Shown: piece after piece, positions 32,405 through 46,395 of the stretch
Layout of the letters: every line of letters begins with the position of its first letter
Position numbering within the stretch: position 1 is the first letter of the stretch
From: Corella eumyota
Lineage: Eukaryota; Chordata; Ascidiacea; Phlebobranchia; Corellidae
Assembly: GCA_963082875.1 (NCBI GenBank)
Contig: OY720103.1
Coordinates: 8,804,001-8,868,000, forward strand
Direction: 5' to 3'
Length of the DNA: 64,000 bases
Made by a program: the position numbers and the translations under genes
Notes under the pieces: model-generated
Told to the model about the DNA's origin: nothing
Database searches by the model: none
The model's input: the letters and a program-made list of their open reading frames with translations, nothing else

Positions 32405-32476
32405 AGGCGTTACTAGGGATCAAACCCAGGATCTCCTGTTTACAAGACAGGCGCTTTACCACTAAGCCATAACGCC
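32405..32476 (-). tRNA. tRNA-Thr(TGT), unit 1, altered T loop
   Basis: Anticodon loop CTTGTAA with TGT; perfect acceptor GGCGTTA/TAACGCC. T loop reads TTTGATC where the other units have TTCGATC, so the near-invariant C56 and the B box are changed; a T-stem G-T pair is also created. Function is doubtful. TTTTT lies ~9 nt downstream. Confidence 0.8.
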
Positions 32477-33062
32477 CTTGCTGCTTATTAACGTACTAAA
32501 TTAATATCAAAGTAAAATGTAATAAGGAAAATCAAAATTTTTATTGTTTATATATTTTCGCTTATTCTCGTTTACTCTTTTATAGGTTAAAAGCTAAACA
32601 ACTTATAAAAAATATAAATTTTATTTTTTTGCACTTTAAATGACTTAACTTTTTCGTAATAAATAAAACTCAAACTTTTGTTAGAGAGTCCCAAATTAAG
32701 TTCACTTATTCCCATTTTTGCAACCAATTTTATGTATTATGTTAGCTTATCTGGACATTGTTAATTATATAATTTATTATATTTTAACTATTTTCATTTT
32801 AAAGCACAAAATTTTATTTTAAAAGAAAATGTTGTCTTTAATTTTTTTTAATGTTTAATAACACATTAAATTATTTTTTAATTGTTCACGTTTAATTAAC
32901 GAATTTTGAAAAACAGAGTCGGGTAAAATTACCAGTCGGATAATGTGGGGTTGTATACATTAAATTTTAGCTTTATTGCTACATAAGTTAAAAAAATTAT
33001 TTAATATCAAACTATGTATATTTTATTATATAATTTTAACACTATTTTTGTATTAAAAAACA

Positions 33063-33134
33063 TGCGTCGACCGGTAGTCGAACCCGGAACTAGTGCTTGG
33101 AAGGCACCAATGCTAACCGTTACACCATCGACGC
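33063..33134 (-). tRNA. tRNA-Gly(TCC), unit 1
   Basis: Acceptor GCGTCGA/TCGACGC, anticodon loop CTTCCAA (TCC), T loop TTCGACT. One T-stem mismatch (CCGGG with ACCGG) is shared only with unit 12. TTTTT follows 4 nt downstream. Confidence 0.9.
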
Positions 33135-33707
33135 GTACAAAAACAGTTATTTAATGAAGCTCTTTAATATAACATAGGATCAATAAAGATAATTCATGGC
33201 CTTATAAACTAATCAACTTACGCAAATTTGGAATTTCCATTTTAGCGCATTTAAAGAACGAACTTATTCGGATTCGATAATGTTCAAAGTTTTGTTGGAA
33301 ATTGCTACCATTTTAGAGTATAAATTAATATCATTTTTAAAGTTTTTTTTATGTACGATACTGTCAGGAAAGGACAACGGTATACTTCTTTGACCTGCCT
33401 CAAAAATATAACATTGCATTTATTGTGTTTCATTATGTTCATAAAATAGTAGTTTAAATTCACAATTTATGAAGTAAAGAATTTTAGATAAATATTGTAA
33501 AATATTCTGCCGCTTATGCGTTTACCTATTTTGTTAACTACTGATCTCGCACCAAATTCTGTATATCACAGATTTATTTACAAGATGATTATCAACACAA
33601 TCGAGCAACCAAACACAACCATTTTTCAGGCTGTTCACTATGTACCTCCTTAAACAACTCATTTCTTACAGTTTAACTTACAAGTCACGTAATACAGCCC
33701 ACAGCGG

Positions 33708-33776
33708 ATAAAGTGGGCCCAAGTGACTAATGGGATGGGGCAAGTGACTTAGGACAGATAACACGTTACAATAAAC
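33708..33776. other. Conserved spacer hairpin block (unit 1 example)
   Basis: GCCCAC and GTGGGC form a 6-bp stem around AGCGGATAAA, followed by two CAAGTGACT repeats. The block is present in every unit (for example 36351, 39005, 41655, 44307) with few changes, but missing from the relic at 24.66 kb, where one CAAGT stands instead. No RNA family is recognised. Confidence 0.6.
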
Positions 33777-34283
33777 ATGAAAATGGCAGATTTGTTATGG
33801 TATTCCATTGATAAATGTTTGCTACGTTACATTTATTGTTTGGTATTGGCTAATTACTTTACCACTAATACATAATTTGGATTCAGACTTGACCTATATT
33901 GGTAAGAAGAATATTAGCAATAAATACTTATTTTATTAAATTAGTTAACTAGTACATACCTGTTACATAAAAGTTTTTTTAAATAATCGGACGGGGGAAC
34001 TTATTTTTACTCTTTAACTTGGTTACTTTGAAAAGGTAAGTTACAGTTAAATTTGCAATTCGTAAAGCTGGTAATTCACTTATAATTAAATACTGGTTTC
34101 TTTATGACGGTTAAGTTTAAAATAAAAAGTAAAATTTTTTTTGAATAAATTTAGTTACGTGTTATATCCGTGAACTTCTGAATAAACCTATCTTTATTTT
34201 TAACCTGACGTTATGCCAACACTAGTGAAATTAAAAAGTTGTTTATTTAATTCAAAAATCGTGTTTTAATCATATAAAAATAT

Positions 34284-34399
34284 TGTCAGAAGTGGGATTC
34301 GAACCCACGCCTCCATTCGGAGACCAGAACACCCATTGCCGTACAACGGCGAAGATTGTATCTTGAGTCTGGCGCCTTAGACCACTCGGTCATCCTGAC
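34284..34399 (-). tRNA. tRNA-Leu(CAA), unit 2
   Basis: As unit 1, but base 10 is A rather than G (GATGACCGAG), which breaks a D-stem pair. The intron has the variant hairpin GCCGTTGTACGGC used by units 2-6 and 8. Confidence 0.88.
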
Positions 34400-35054
34400 A
34401 CATTTTGCATTACGAAACTCATTAAATTAAAGATATCGTGTGGCGAAATTTCTAATTATAATTGCTATTATGGGTTAGTTGATACAAAACCTTAACTTAC
34501 TTCCTCCTTAAAAAAACGCTAAGCTTACATTATGTAAATATTTATTTTTTAACTAACATTTGCACATCACAAAGGAAACATAATTTTTCTAGAATATATA
34601 GATATACCATAAAAACAAAGTTAAAGCACCATTATAAAAATATTTGCAAATATATTTCATTTAAAATTTACAAAAAATATTGCATTAAATGGGCATTTCC
34701 GTTCAACCAGGTGCTGCATTACGAAACTCAATAAACTAAAAATATCGTGTTGTGAAATTTCTAATTATAATTGCTATTATGGGATAGTTGATACAAAACT
34801 TTGACTTACTTTTTTCAAAAATAAACGCTTAATTTACATTATGTCAAAATTCATTTTTACTAACCAACATATGCACATAACAAGAGGAAAATAATTTTTG
34901 TAGAATATATAGATTTACCGAAAAAACAAATTTAAAGTTTCATTAAAAAGATTTACAAATATAAACCGCAAATTTCATTTATTTTTAAATCAGAAAAGGT
35001 AGAATACTTTTTAGAAAATAATAAATTTCTCAACAATAGTTTAAAAACATGAAT

Positions 35055-35126
35055 AGGCGTTACTGGGGATCGAAGCCAGGATCTCCTGTTTACAAGACAG
35101 GCGCTTTACCACTAAGCCATAACGCC
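35055..35126 (-). tRNA. tRNA-Thr(TGT), unit 2
   Basis: Canonical except for one T-stem mismatch (CTGGC with CCCAG). Acceptor, D arm and anticodon arm are intact. Confidence 0.9.
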
Positions 35127-35714
35127 CTTTCTGCTTATTAACGTACTAAATTAATATCAAAGTAAAATGTAATAAGGAAAATCAAAATTTTTATTGTTTA
35201 TATATTTTCGCTTATTCTCCTTTACTCTTTTATAGGTTAAAAGCTAAACAACTTATAAAAAATATAAATTTTATTTTTTTGCACTTTAAATGACTAAATT
35301 TATTCGTAATAAATAAAGCTCAAATTTTTGTTAGAGAGTCCCAAATTAAGTTAACTTATTCCCATTTTTGCAACCAATTTTATGTATTATGTTGGCTTAT
35401 CTAGACATTGTTAATTATATAATTTATTATATTTTAACTATTTTCATTTTAAAGCACAAAATTTTGTTCTATAAGAAAATGTTGTCTTTAATTTTTTTTA
35501 ATGTTTAATAACACATATTAAATTATTTTTTAATTGTTCACGTTTAATTAACGAATTTTGAAAAACAGAGTCGGGTAAAATTACCAGTCGAATAATGTGG
35601 GGTTATATACATTAAATTTTAGCTTTATTGCTACATAAGTTAAAAAAAATATTTAATATCAAACAATGTATATTTTATTATATAATTTTAACACTATTTT
35701 TGTATTAAAAATCT

Positions 35715-35786
35715 TGCGTCGACCGGGAGTCGAACCCGGAACTAGTTCTTGGAAGGCACCAATGCTAACCGTTACACCATCGAGGC
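35715..35786 (-). tRNA. tRNA-Gly(TCC), unit 2, damaged
   Basis: Two changes break pairing: acceptor GCCTCGA against TCGACGC, and the anticodon stem (GGTGC with GAACT). TCC and the T arm remain. Probably poorly functional. Confidence 0.8.
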
Positions 35787-36936
35787 GTACAATAACAGTT
35801 ATCTAATGAAGCTCTTTAATATGACATAGGATCAATAAAGATAATTCATGGCCTTATAAACTAATCAACTTACGCAAATTTGGAATTTCCATTTTAGCGC
35901 ATTTAAAGAACGAACTTATTCGGATCCGATAATATTCAAAGTTTTGTTGGAAATTGCTACCATTTTAGAGTATGAATTAATATCATTTTTAAAATTTTTT
36001 TTATGTACGATATTGTCAGGAAAGGACAACGGTATACTTCTTTGACCTGCCTCAAATATATAACATTGCATTTATTGTGTTTCATTATGATCATAAAATA
36101 GTAGTTTAAATTCACAATTTATGAAGTAAAGAATTATAGATAAATATTGTAAAATATTCTGCCGCTTATGCGTTTACCTATTTTGTTAACTACTGATCTC
36201 GCACCAAATTCTGTATATCACAGATTTATTTACAAAATGATTATCAACACAATCGAGCAACCAAACACAACCATTTTTCAGGGTGTTCACTATGTACCTC
36301 CTTAAACAACTCATTTCTTACAGTTTAACTTACAAGTCACGTAATACAGCCCACAGCGGATAAAGTGGGCCCAAGTGACTAATGGGAGGGAGCAAGTGAC
36401 TTAGGACAGATAACACGTTACAATAAACATGAAAATGGCAGATTTGTTATGGTATTCCATTGATAAATGTTTGCTACGTTACATTTATTGTTTGCTATTG
36501 GCTAATGACTTTACCACTAATACATAATTTGGATTCAGATTTGACCTATATTGGTGAGAAGAATATTAGCAATAAATACTTATTTTATTAAATTAGTTTA
36601 CTAGTACATACCTGTTACATAAATTTTTTTTTTTTAAATCGGACGAGGGAACTTATTTTTACCCTTTAACTTGGTTACTTTGGAAAGGTAAGTTACAGTC
36701 AAATTTGCAATTCGTAAAGCTGGTAATTCACTTATAATTAAATACTGATTTCTTTATGACGGTTAAGTTTAAAATAAAAAGTTAAATTTTTTTTCGAATA
36801 AATTTAGTTACGTGTTATATCTGTGAACTTCTAAATAAACCTATCTTTATTTTTAACCTGACATTATGCCAACACTAGTGAAATTAAAAAGTTGTTTATT
36901 TAATTCAAAAATCGTGTTTTAATCATATAAAAATAT

Positions 36937-37052
36937 TGTCAGAAGTGGGATTCGAACCCACGCCTCCATTCGGAGACCAGAACACCCATTGCCGTACAAC
37001 GGCGAAGATTGTATCTTGAGTCTGGCGCCTTAGACCACTCGGCCATCCTGAC
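36937..37052 (-). tRNA. tRNA-Leu(CAA), unit 3
   Basis: Canonical mature sequence identical to unit 1; intron of the GTTGTACGGC type, 32 nt. Good Pol III terminator. Confidence 0.96.
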
Positions 37053-37707
37053 ACATTTTGCATTACGAAACTCATTAAATTAAAGATATCGTGTGGCGAA
37101 ATTTCTAATTATAATTGCTATTATGGGTTAGTTGATACAAAACCTTAACTTACTTCCTCCTTAAAAAAACGCTAAGCTTACATTATGTAAATATTTATTT
37201 TTTAACTAACATTTGCACATCACAAAGGAAACATAATTTTTCTAGAATATATAGATATACCATAAAAACAAAGTTAAAGCACCATTATAAAAATATTTGC
37301 AAATATATTTCATTTAAAATTTACAAAAAATATTGCATTAAATGGGTATTTCCGTTCAACCAGGTGCTGCATTACGAAACTCAATAAACTAAAAATATCG
37401 TGTTGTGAAATTTCTAATTATAATTGCTATTATGGGATAGTTGATACAAAACTTTGACTTACTTTTTTCAAAAATAAACGCTTAATTTACATTATGTCAA
37501 AATTCATTTTTACTAACCAACATATGCACATCACAAGAGGAAAATAATTTTTGTAGAATATATAGATTTACCGAAAAAACAAATTTAAAGTTTCATTAAA
37601 AAGATTTACAAATATAAACCGCAAATTTTATTTATTTTTAAATCAGAAAAGGTAGAATACTTTTTAGAAAATAATAAATTTCTCAACAATAGTTTAAAAA
37701 CATGAAT

Positions 37708-37779
37708 AGGCGTTACTGGGGATCGAACCCAGGATCTCCTGTTTACAAGACAGGCGCTTTACCACTAAGCCATAACGCC
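37708..37779 (-). tRNA. tRNA-Thr(TGT), unit 3
   Basis: Fully canonical 72-nt gene: all four stems pair, B box GGTTCGATCC intact. One of only three such Thr copies (units 3, 8 and 10). Confidence 0.96.
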
Positions 37780-38369
37780 CTTTCTGCTTATTAACGTACT
37801 AAATTAATATCAAAGTAAAATGTAATAAGGAAAATCAAAATTTTTATTGTTTATATATATTTTCGCTTATTCTCCTTTACTCTTTTATAGGTTAAAAGCT
37901 AAACAACTTATAAAAAATATAAATTTTATTTTTTTGCACTTTAAATGACTAAATTTATTCGTAATAAATAAAGCTCAAACTTTTGTTAGAGAGTCCCAAA
38001 TTAAGTTAACTTATTCCCATTTTTGCAACCAATTTTATGTATTATGTTGGCTTATCTAGACATTGTTAATTATATAATTTATTATATTTTAACTATTTTC
38101 ATTTTAAAGCACAAAATTTTGTTCTATAAGAAAATGTTGTCTTTAATTTTTTTTAATGTTTAATAACACATATTAAATTATTTTTTAATTGTTCACGTTT
38201 AATTAACGAATTTTGAAAAACAGAGTCGGGTAAAATTACCAGTCGAATAATGTGGGGTTATATACATTAAATTTTAGCTTTATTGCTACATAAGTTAAAA
38301 AAAATATTTAATATCAAGCAATGTATATTTTATTATATAATTTTAACACTATTTTTGTATTAAAAATCT

Positions 38370-38441
38370 TGCGTCGACCGGGAGTCGAACCCGGAACTAG
38401 TGCTTGGAAGGCACCAATGCTAACCGTTACACCATCGACGC
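38370..38441 (-). tRNA. tRNA-Gly(TCC), unit 3
   Basis: Fully canonical: perfect acceptor and T stem (CCGGG/CCCGG), TCC anticodon. Confidence 0.96.
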
Positions 38442-39590
38442 GTACAATAACAGTTATCTAATGAAGCTCTTTAATATGACATAGGATCAATAAAGATAAT
38501 TCATGGCCTTATAAACTAATCAACTTACGCAAATTTGGAATTTCCATTTTAGCGCATTTAAAGAACGAACTTATTCGGATCCGATAATATTCAAAGTTTT
38601 GTTGGAAATTGCTACCATTTTAGAGTATGAATTAATATCATTTTTAAAATTTTTTTTATGTACGATATTGTCAGGAAAGGACAACGGTATATTTCTTTGA
38701 CCTGCCTCAAATATATAACATTGCATTTATTGTGTTTCATTATGATCATAAAATAGTAGTTTAAATTCACAATTTATGAAGTAAAGAATTATAGATAAAT
38801 ATTGTAAAATATTCTGCCGCTTATGCGTTTACCTATTTTGTTAACTACTGATCTCGCACCAAATTCTGTATATCACAGATTTATTTACAAAATGATTATC
38901 AACACAATCGAGCAACCAAACACAACCATTTTTCAGGGTGTTCACTATGTACCCCCTTAAACAACTCATTTCTTACAGTTTAACTTACAAGTCACGTAAT
39001 GCAGCCCACAGCGGATAAAGTGGGCCCAAGTGACTAATGGGAGGGGGCAAGTGACTTAGGACAGATAACACGTTACAATAGACATGAAAATGGCAGATTT
39101 GTTATGATATTTTATTGATAAATGTTTGCTACGTTACATTTATTGTTTGCTATTGGCTAATGACTTTACTACTAATACATAATTTGGATTCAGATTTGAC
39201 CTATATTGGTGAGAAGAATATTAGCAATAAATACTTATTTTATTAAATTAGTTAACTAATACATACCTGTTACATAAATTTTTTTTTTTAAATCGGACGA
39301 GGGAACTTATTTTTACCCTTTAACTTGGTTACTTTGGAAAGGTAAGTTACAGTCAAATTTGCAATTCGTAAAGCTGGTAATTCACTTATAATTAAATACT
39401 GGTTTCTTTATGACGGTTAAGTTTAAAATAAAAAGTTAAATTTTTTTTCGAATAAATTTAGTTACGTGTTATATCTGTGAACTTCTAAATAAACCTATCT
39501 TTATTTTTAACCTGACATTATGCCAACACTAGTGAAATTAAAAAGTTGTTTATTTAATTCAAAAATCGTGTTTTAATCATATAAAAATAT

Positions 39591-39706
39591 TGTCAGAAGT
39601 GGGATTCGAACCCACGCCTCCATTCGGAGACCAGAACACCCATTGCCGTACAACGGCGAAGATTGTATCTTGAGTCTGGCGCCTTAGACCACTCGGCCAT
39701 CCTGAC
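39591..39706 (-). tRNA. tRNA-Leu(CAA), unit 4
   Basis: Canonical mature sequence, 32-nt variant intron; same as unit 3. Confidence 0.96.
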
Positions 39707-40361
39707 ACATTTTGCATTACGAAACTCATTAAATTAAAGATATCGTGTGGCGAAATTTCTAATTATAATTGCTATTATGGGTTAGTTGATACAAAACCTT
39801 AACTTACTTCCTCCTTAAAAAAACGCTAAGCTTACATTATGTAAATATTTATTTTTTAACTAACATTTGCACATCACAAAGGAAACATAATTTTTCTAGA
39901 ATATATAGATATACCATAAAAACAAAGTTAAAGCACCATTATAAAAATATTTGCAAATATATTTCATTTAAAATTTACAAAAAATATTGCATTAAATGGG
40001 TATTTCCGTTCAACCAGGTGCTGCATTACGAAACTCAATAAACTAAAAATATCGTGTTGTGAAATTTCTAATTATAATTGCTATTATGGGATAGTTGATA
40101 CAAAACTTTGACTTACTTTTTTCAAAAATAAACGCTTAATTTACATTATGTCAAAATTCATTTTTACTAACCAACATATGCACATCACAAGAGGAAAATA
40201 ATTTTTGTAGAATATATAGATTTACCGAAAAAACAAATTTAAAGTTTCATTAAAAAGATTTACAAATATAAACCGCAAATTTTATTTATTTTTAAATCAG
40301 AAAAGGTAGAATACTTTTTAGAAAATAATAAATTTCTCAACAATAGTTTAAAAACATGAAT

Positions 40362-40432
40362 AGGCGTTACTGGGGATCGAACCCAGGATCTCCTGTTTAC
40401 AAGACAGGCGCTTTACCACTAAGTCATAACCC
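40362..40432 (-). tRNA. tRNA-Thr(TGT), unit 4, acceptor stem damaged
   Basis: One base of the 5' acceptor strand is deleted (GGGTTATG for GGCGTTATG) and base 10 is A (TGACTTAG), while the 3' strand still reads TAACGCC. The anticodon and T arms are intact. The same damage is in units 5 and 6. Likely transcribed but not charged or processed well; that is inference. Confidence 0.8.
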
Positions 40433-41020
40433 CTTTCTGCTTATTAACGTACTAAATTAATATCAAAGTAAAATGTAATAAGAAAAATCAAAATTTTTAT
40501 TGTTTATATATTTTCGCTTATTCTCCTTTACTCTTTTATAGGTTAAAAGCTAAACAACTTATAAAAAATATAAATTTTATTTTTTTGCACTTTAAATGAC
40601 TAAATTTATTCGTAATAAATAAAGCTCAAACTTTTGTTAGAGAGTCCCAAATTAAGTTAACTTATTCCCATTTTTGCAACCAATTTTATGTATTATGTTG
40701 GCTTATCTAGACATTGTTAATTATATAATTTATTATATTTTAACTATTTTCATTTTAAAGCACAAAATTTTGTTCTATAAGAAAATGTTGTCTTTAATTT
40801 TTTTTAATGTTTAATAACACATATTAAATTATTTTTTAATTGTTCACGTTTAATTAACGAATTTTGAAAAACAGAGTCGGGTAAAATTACCAGTCGAATA
40901 ATGTGGGGTTATATACATTAAATTTTAGCTTTATTGCTACATAAGTTAAAAAAAATATTTAATATCAAACAATGTATATTTTATTATATAATTTTAACAC
41001 TATTTTTGTATTAAAAATCT

Positions 41021-41092
41021 TGCGTCGACCGGGAGTCGAACCCGGAACTAGTGCTTGGAAGGCACCAATGCTAACCGTTACACCATCGACGC
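41021..41092 (-). tRNA. tRNA-Gly(TCC), unit 4
   Basis: Canonical, identical to unit 3. Confidence 0.96.
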
Positions 41093-42242
41093 GTACAATA
41101 ACAGTTATCTAATGAAGCTCTTTAATATGACATAGGATCAATAAAGATAATTCATGGCCTTATAAACTAATCAACTTACGCAAATTTGGAATTTCCATTT
41201 TAGCGCATTTAAAGAACGAACTTATTCGGATCCGATAATATTCAAAGTTTTGTTGGAAATTGCTACCATTTTAGAGTATGAATTAATATCATTTTTAAAA
41301 TTTTTTTTATGTACGATATTGTCAGGAAAGGACAACGGTATACTTCTTTGACCTGCCTCAAATATATAACATTGCATTTATTGTGTTTCATTATGATCAT
41401 AAAATAGTAGTTTAAATTCACAATTTATGAAGTAAAGAATTATAGATAAATATTGTAAAATATTCTGCCGCTTATGCGTTTACCTATTTTGTTAACTACT
41501 GATCTCGCACCAAATTCTGTATATCACAGATTTATTTACAAAATGATTATCAACACAATCGAGCAACCAAACACAACCATTTTTCAGGGTGTTCACTATG
41601 TACCCCCTTAAACAACTCATTTCTTACAGTTTAACTTACAAGTCACGTAATACAGCCCACAGCGGATAAAGTGGGCCCAAGTGACTAATGGGAGGGGGCA
41701 AGTGACTTAGGACAGATAACACGTTACAATAGACATGAAAATGGCAGATTTGTTATGATATTTCATTGATAAATGTTTGCTACGTTACATTTATTGTTTG
41801 CTATTGGCTAATGACTTTACCACTAATACATAATTTGGATTCAGATTTGACCTATATTGGTGAGAAGAATATTAGCAATAAATACTTATTTTATTAAATT
41901 AGTTAACTAGTACATACCTGTTACATAAATTTTTTTTTTTTAAATCGGACGAGGGAACTTATTTTTACCCTTTAACTTGGTTACTTTGGAAAGGTAAGTT
42001 ACAGTCAAATTTGCAATTCGTAAAGCTGGTAATTCACTTATAATTAAATACTGGTTTCTTTATGACGGTTAAGTTTAAAATAAAAAGTTAAATTTTTTTT
42101 CGAATAAATTTAGTTACGTGTTATATCTGTGAACTTCTAAATAAACCTATCTTTATTTTTAACCTGACATTATGCCAACACTAGTGAAATTAAAAAGTTG
42201 TTTATTTAATTCAAAAATCGTGTTTTAATCATATAAAAATAT

Positions 42243-42358
42243 TGTCAGAAGTGGGATTCGAACCCACGCCTCCATTCGGAGACCAGAACACCCATTGCCG
42301 TACAACGGCGAAGATTGTATCTTGAGTCTGGCGCCTTAGACCACTCGGCCATCCTGAC
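42243..42358 (-). tRNA. tRNA-Leu(CAA), unit 5
   Basis: Canonical mature sequence with the 32-nt variant intron. Confidence 0.96.
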
Positions 42359-43013
42359 ACATTTTGCATTACGAAACTCATTAAATTAAAGATATCGTGT
42401 GGCGAAATTTCTAATTATAATTGCTATTATGGGTTAGTTGATACAAAACCTTAACTTACTTCCTCCTTAAAAAAACGCTAAGCTTACATTATGTAAATAT
42501 TTATTTTTTAACTAACATTTGCACATCACAAAGGAAACATAATTTTTCTAGAATATATAGATATACCATAAAAACAAAGTTAAAGCACCATTATAAAAAT
42601 ATTTGCAAATATATTTCATTTAAAATTTACAAAAAATATTGCATTAAATGGGTATTTCCGTTCAACCAGGTGCTGCATTACGAAACTCAATAAACTAAAA
42701 ATATCGTGTTGTGAAATTTCTAATTATAATTGCTATTATGGGATAGTTGATACAAAACTTTGACTTACTTTTTTCAAAAATAAACGCTTAATTTACATTA
42801 TGTCAAAATTCATTTTTACTAACCAACATATGCACATCACAAGAGGAAAATAATTTTTGTAGAATATATAGATTTACCGAAAAAACAAATTTAAAGTTTC
42901 ATTAAAAAGATTTACAAATATAAACCGCAAATTTTATTTATTTTTAAATCAGAAAAGGTAGAATACTTTTTAGAAAATAATAAATTTCTCAACAATAGTT
43001 TAAAAACATGAAT

Positions 43014-43084
43014 AGGCGTTACTGGGGATCGAACCCAGGATCTCCTGTTTACAAGACAGGCGCTTTACCACTAAGTCATAACCC
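43014..43084 (-). tRNA. tRNA-Thr(TGT), unit 5, acceptor stem damaged
   Basis: Same one-base acceptor deletion and base-10 change as unit 4, showing common descent by array expansion. Confidence 0.8.
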
Positions 43085-43672
43085 CTTTCTGCTTATTAAC
43101 GTACTAAATTAATATCAAAGTAAAATGTAATAAGGAAAATCAAAATTTTTATTGTTTATATATTTTCGCTTATTCTCGTTTACTCTTTTATAGGTTAAAA
43201 GCTAAACAACTTATAAAAAATATAAATTTTATTTTTTTGCACTTTAAATGACTTAATTTATTCGTAATAAATAAAGCTCAAACTTTTGTTAGAGAGTCCC
43301 AAATTAAGTTAACTTATTCCCATTTTTGCAACCAATTTTATGTATTATGTTGGCTTATCTAGACATTGTTAATTATATAATTTATTATATTTTAACTATT
43401 TTCATTTTAAAGCACAAAATTTTGTTCTATAAGAAAATGTTGTCTTTAATTTTTTTTAATGTTTAATAACACATATTAAATTATTTTTTAATTGTTCACG
43501 TTTAATTAACGAATTTTGAAAAACAGAGTCGGGTAAAATTACCAGTCGAATAATGTGGGGTTATATACATTAAATTTTAGCTTTATTGCTACATAAGTTA
43601 AAAAAAATATTTAATATCAAACAATGTATATTTTATTATATAATTTTAACACTATTTTTGTATTAAAAATCT

Positions 43673-43744
43673 TGCGTCGACCGGGAGTCGAACCCGGAAC
43701 TAGTGCTTGGAAGGCACCAATGCTAACCGTTACACCATCGACGC
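43673..43744 (-). tRNA. tRNA-Gly(TCC), unit 5
   Basis: Canonical, identical to unit 3. Confidence 0.96.
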
Positions 43745-44893
43745 GTACAATAACAGTTATCTAATGAAGCTCTTTAATATGACATAGGATCAATAAAGAT
43801 AATTCATGGCCTTATAAACTAATCAACTTACGCAAATTTGGAATTTCCATTTTAGCGCATTTAAAGAACGAACTTATTCGGATCCGATAATATTCAAAGT
43901 TTTGTTGGAAATTGCTACCATTTTAGAGTATGAATTAATATCATTTTTAAAATTTTTTTTATGTACGATATTGTCAGGAAAGGACAACGGTATACTTCTT
44001 TGACCTGCCTCAAATATATAACATTGCATTTATTGTGTTTCATTATGATCATAAAATAGTAGTTTAAATTCACAATTTATGAAGTAAAGAATTATAGATA
44101 AATATTGTAAAATATTCTGCCGCTTATGCGTTTACCTATTTTGTTAACTACTGATCTCGCACCAAATTCTGTATATCACAGATTTATTTACAAAATGATT
44201 ATCAACACAATCGAGCAACCAAACACAACCATTTTTCAGGGTGTTCACTATGTACCCCCTTAAACAACTCATTTCTTACAGTTTAACTTACAAGTCACGT
44301 AATACAGCCCACAGCGAATAAAGTGGGCCCAAGTGACTAATGGGAGGGGGCAAGTGACTTAGGACAGATAACACGTTACAATAGACATGAAAATGGCAGA
44401 TTTGTTATGATATTTCATTGATAAATGTTTGCTACGTTACATTTATTGTTTGCTATTGGCTAATGACTTTACCACTAATACATAATTTGGATTCAGATTT
44501 GACCTATATTGGTGAGAAGAATATTAGCAATAAATACTTATTTTATTAAATTAGTTAACTAATACATACCTGTTACATAAATTTTTTTTTTTAAATCGGA
44601 CGAGGGAACTTATTTTTACCCTTTAACTTGGTTACTTTGGAAAGGTAAGTTACAGTCAAATTTGCAATTCGTAAAGCTGGTAATTCACTTATAATTAAAT
44701 ACTGGTTTCTTTATGACGGTTAAGTTTAAAATAAAAAGTTAAATTTTTTTTCGAATAAATTTAGTTACGTGTTATATCTGTGAACTTCTAAATAAACCTA
44801 TCTTTATTTTTAACCTGACATTATGCCAACACTAGTGAAATTAAAAAGTTGTTTATTTAATTCAAAAATCGTGTTTTAATCATATAAAAATAT

Positions 44894-45009
44894 TGTCAGA
44901 AGTGGGATTCGAACCCACGCCTCCATTCGGAGACCAGAACACCCATTGCCGTACAACGGCGAAGATTGTATCTTGAGTCTGGCGCCTTAGACCACTCGGC
45001 CATCCTGAC
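44894..45009 (-). tRNA. tRNA-Leu(CAA), unit 6
   Basis: Canonical mature sequence with the 32-nt variant intron. Confidence 0.96.
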
Positions 45010-45664
45010 ACATTTTGCATTACGAAACTCATTAAATTAAAGATATCGTGTGGCGAAATTTCTAATTATAATTGCTATTATGGGTTAGTTGATACAAAAC
45101 CTTAACTTACTTCCTCCTTAAAAAAACGCTAAGCTTACATTATGTAAATATTTATTTTTTAACTAACATTTGCACATCACAAAGGAAACATAATTTTTCT
45201 AGAATATATAGATATACCATAAAAACAAAGTTAAAGCACCATTATAAAAATATTTGCAAATATATTTCATTTAAAATTTACAAAAAATATTGCATTAAAT
45301 GGGTATTTCCGTTCAACCAGGTGCTGCATTACGAAACTCAATAAACTAAAAATATCGTGTTGTGAAATTTCTAATTATAATTGCTATTATGGGATAGTTG
45401 ATACAAAACTTTGACTTACTTTTTTCAAAAATAAACGCTTAATTTACATTATGTCAAAATTCATTTTTACTAACCAACATATGCACATCACAAGAGGAAA
45501 ATAATTTTTGTAGAATATATAGATTTACCGAAAAAACAAATTTAAAGTTTCATTAAAAAGATTTACAAATATAAACCGCAAATTTTATTTATTTTTAAAT
45601 CAGAAAAGGTAGAATACTTTTTAGAAAATAATAAATTTCTCAACAATAGTTTAAAAACATGAAT

Positions 45665-45735
45665 AGGCGTTACTGGGGATCGAACCCAGGATCTCCTGTT
45701 TACAAGACAGGCGCTTTACCACTAAGTCATAACCC
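45665..45735 (-). tRNA. tRNA-Thr(TGT), unit 6, acceptor stem damaged
   Basis: Third copy with the acceptor deletion found in units 4 and 5. Confidence 0.8.
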
Positions 45736-46323
45736 CTTTCTGCTTATTAACGTACTAAATTAATATCAAAGTAAAATGTAATAAGGAAAATCAAAATTTT
45801 TATTGTTTATATATTTTCGCTTATTCTCGTTTACTCTTTTATAGGTTAAAAGCTAAACAACTTATAAAAAATATAAATTTTATTTTTTTGCACTTTAAAT
45901 GACTTAATTTATTCGTAATAAATAAAGCTCAAACTTTTGTTAGAGAGTCCCAAATTAAGTTAACTTATTCCCATTTTTGCAACCAATTTTATGTATTATG
46001 TTGGCTTATCTAGACATTGTTAATTATATAATTTATTATATTTTAACTATTTTCATTTTAAAGCACAAAATTTTGTTCTATAAGAAAATGTTGTCTTTAA
46101 TTTTTTTTAATGTTTAATAACACATATTAAATTATTTTTTAATTGTTCACGTTTAATTAACGAATTTTGAAAAACAGAGTCGGGTAAAATTACCAGTCGA
46201 ATAATGTGGGGTTATATACATTAAATTTTAGCTTTATTGCTACATAAGTTAAAAAAAATATTTAATATCAAACAATGTATATTTTATTATATAATTTTAA
46301 CACTATTTTTGTATTAAAAATCT

Positions 46324-46395
46324 TGCGTCGACCGGGAGTCGAACCCGGAACTAGTGCTTGGAAGGCACCAATGCTAACCGTTACACCATCGACGC
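46324..46395 (-). tRNA. tRNA-Gly(TCC), unit 6
   Basis: Canonical, identical to unit 3. Confidence 0.96.
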
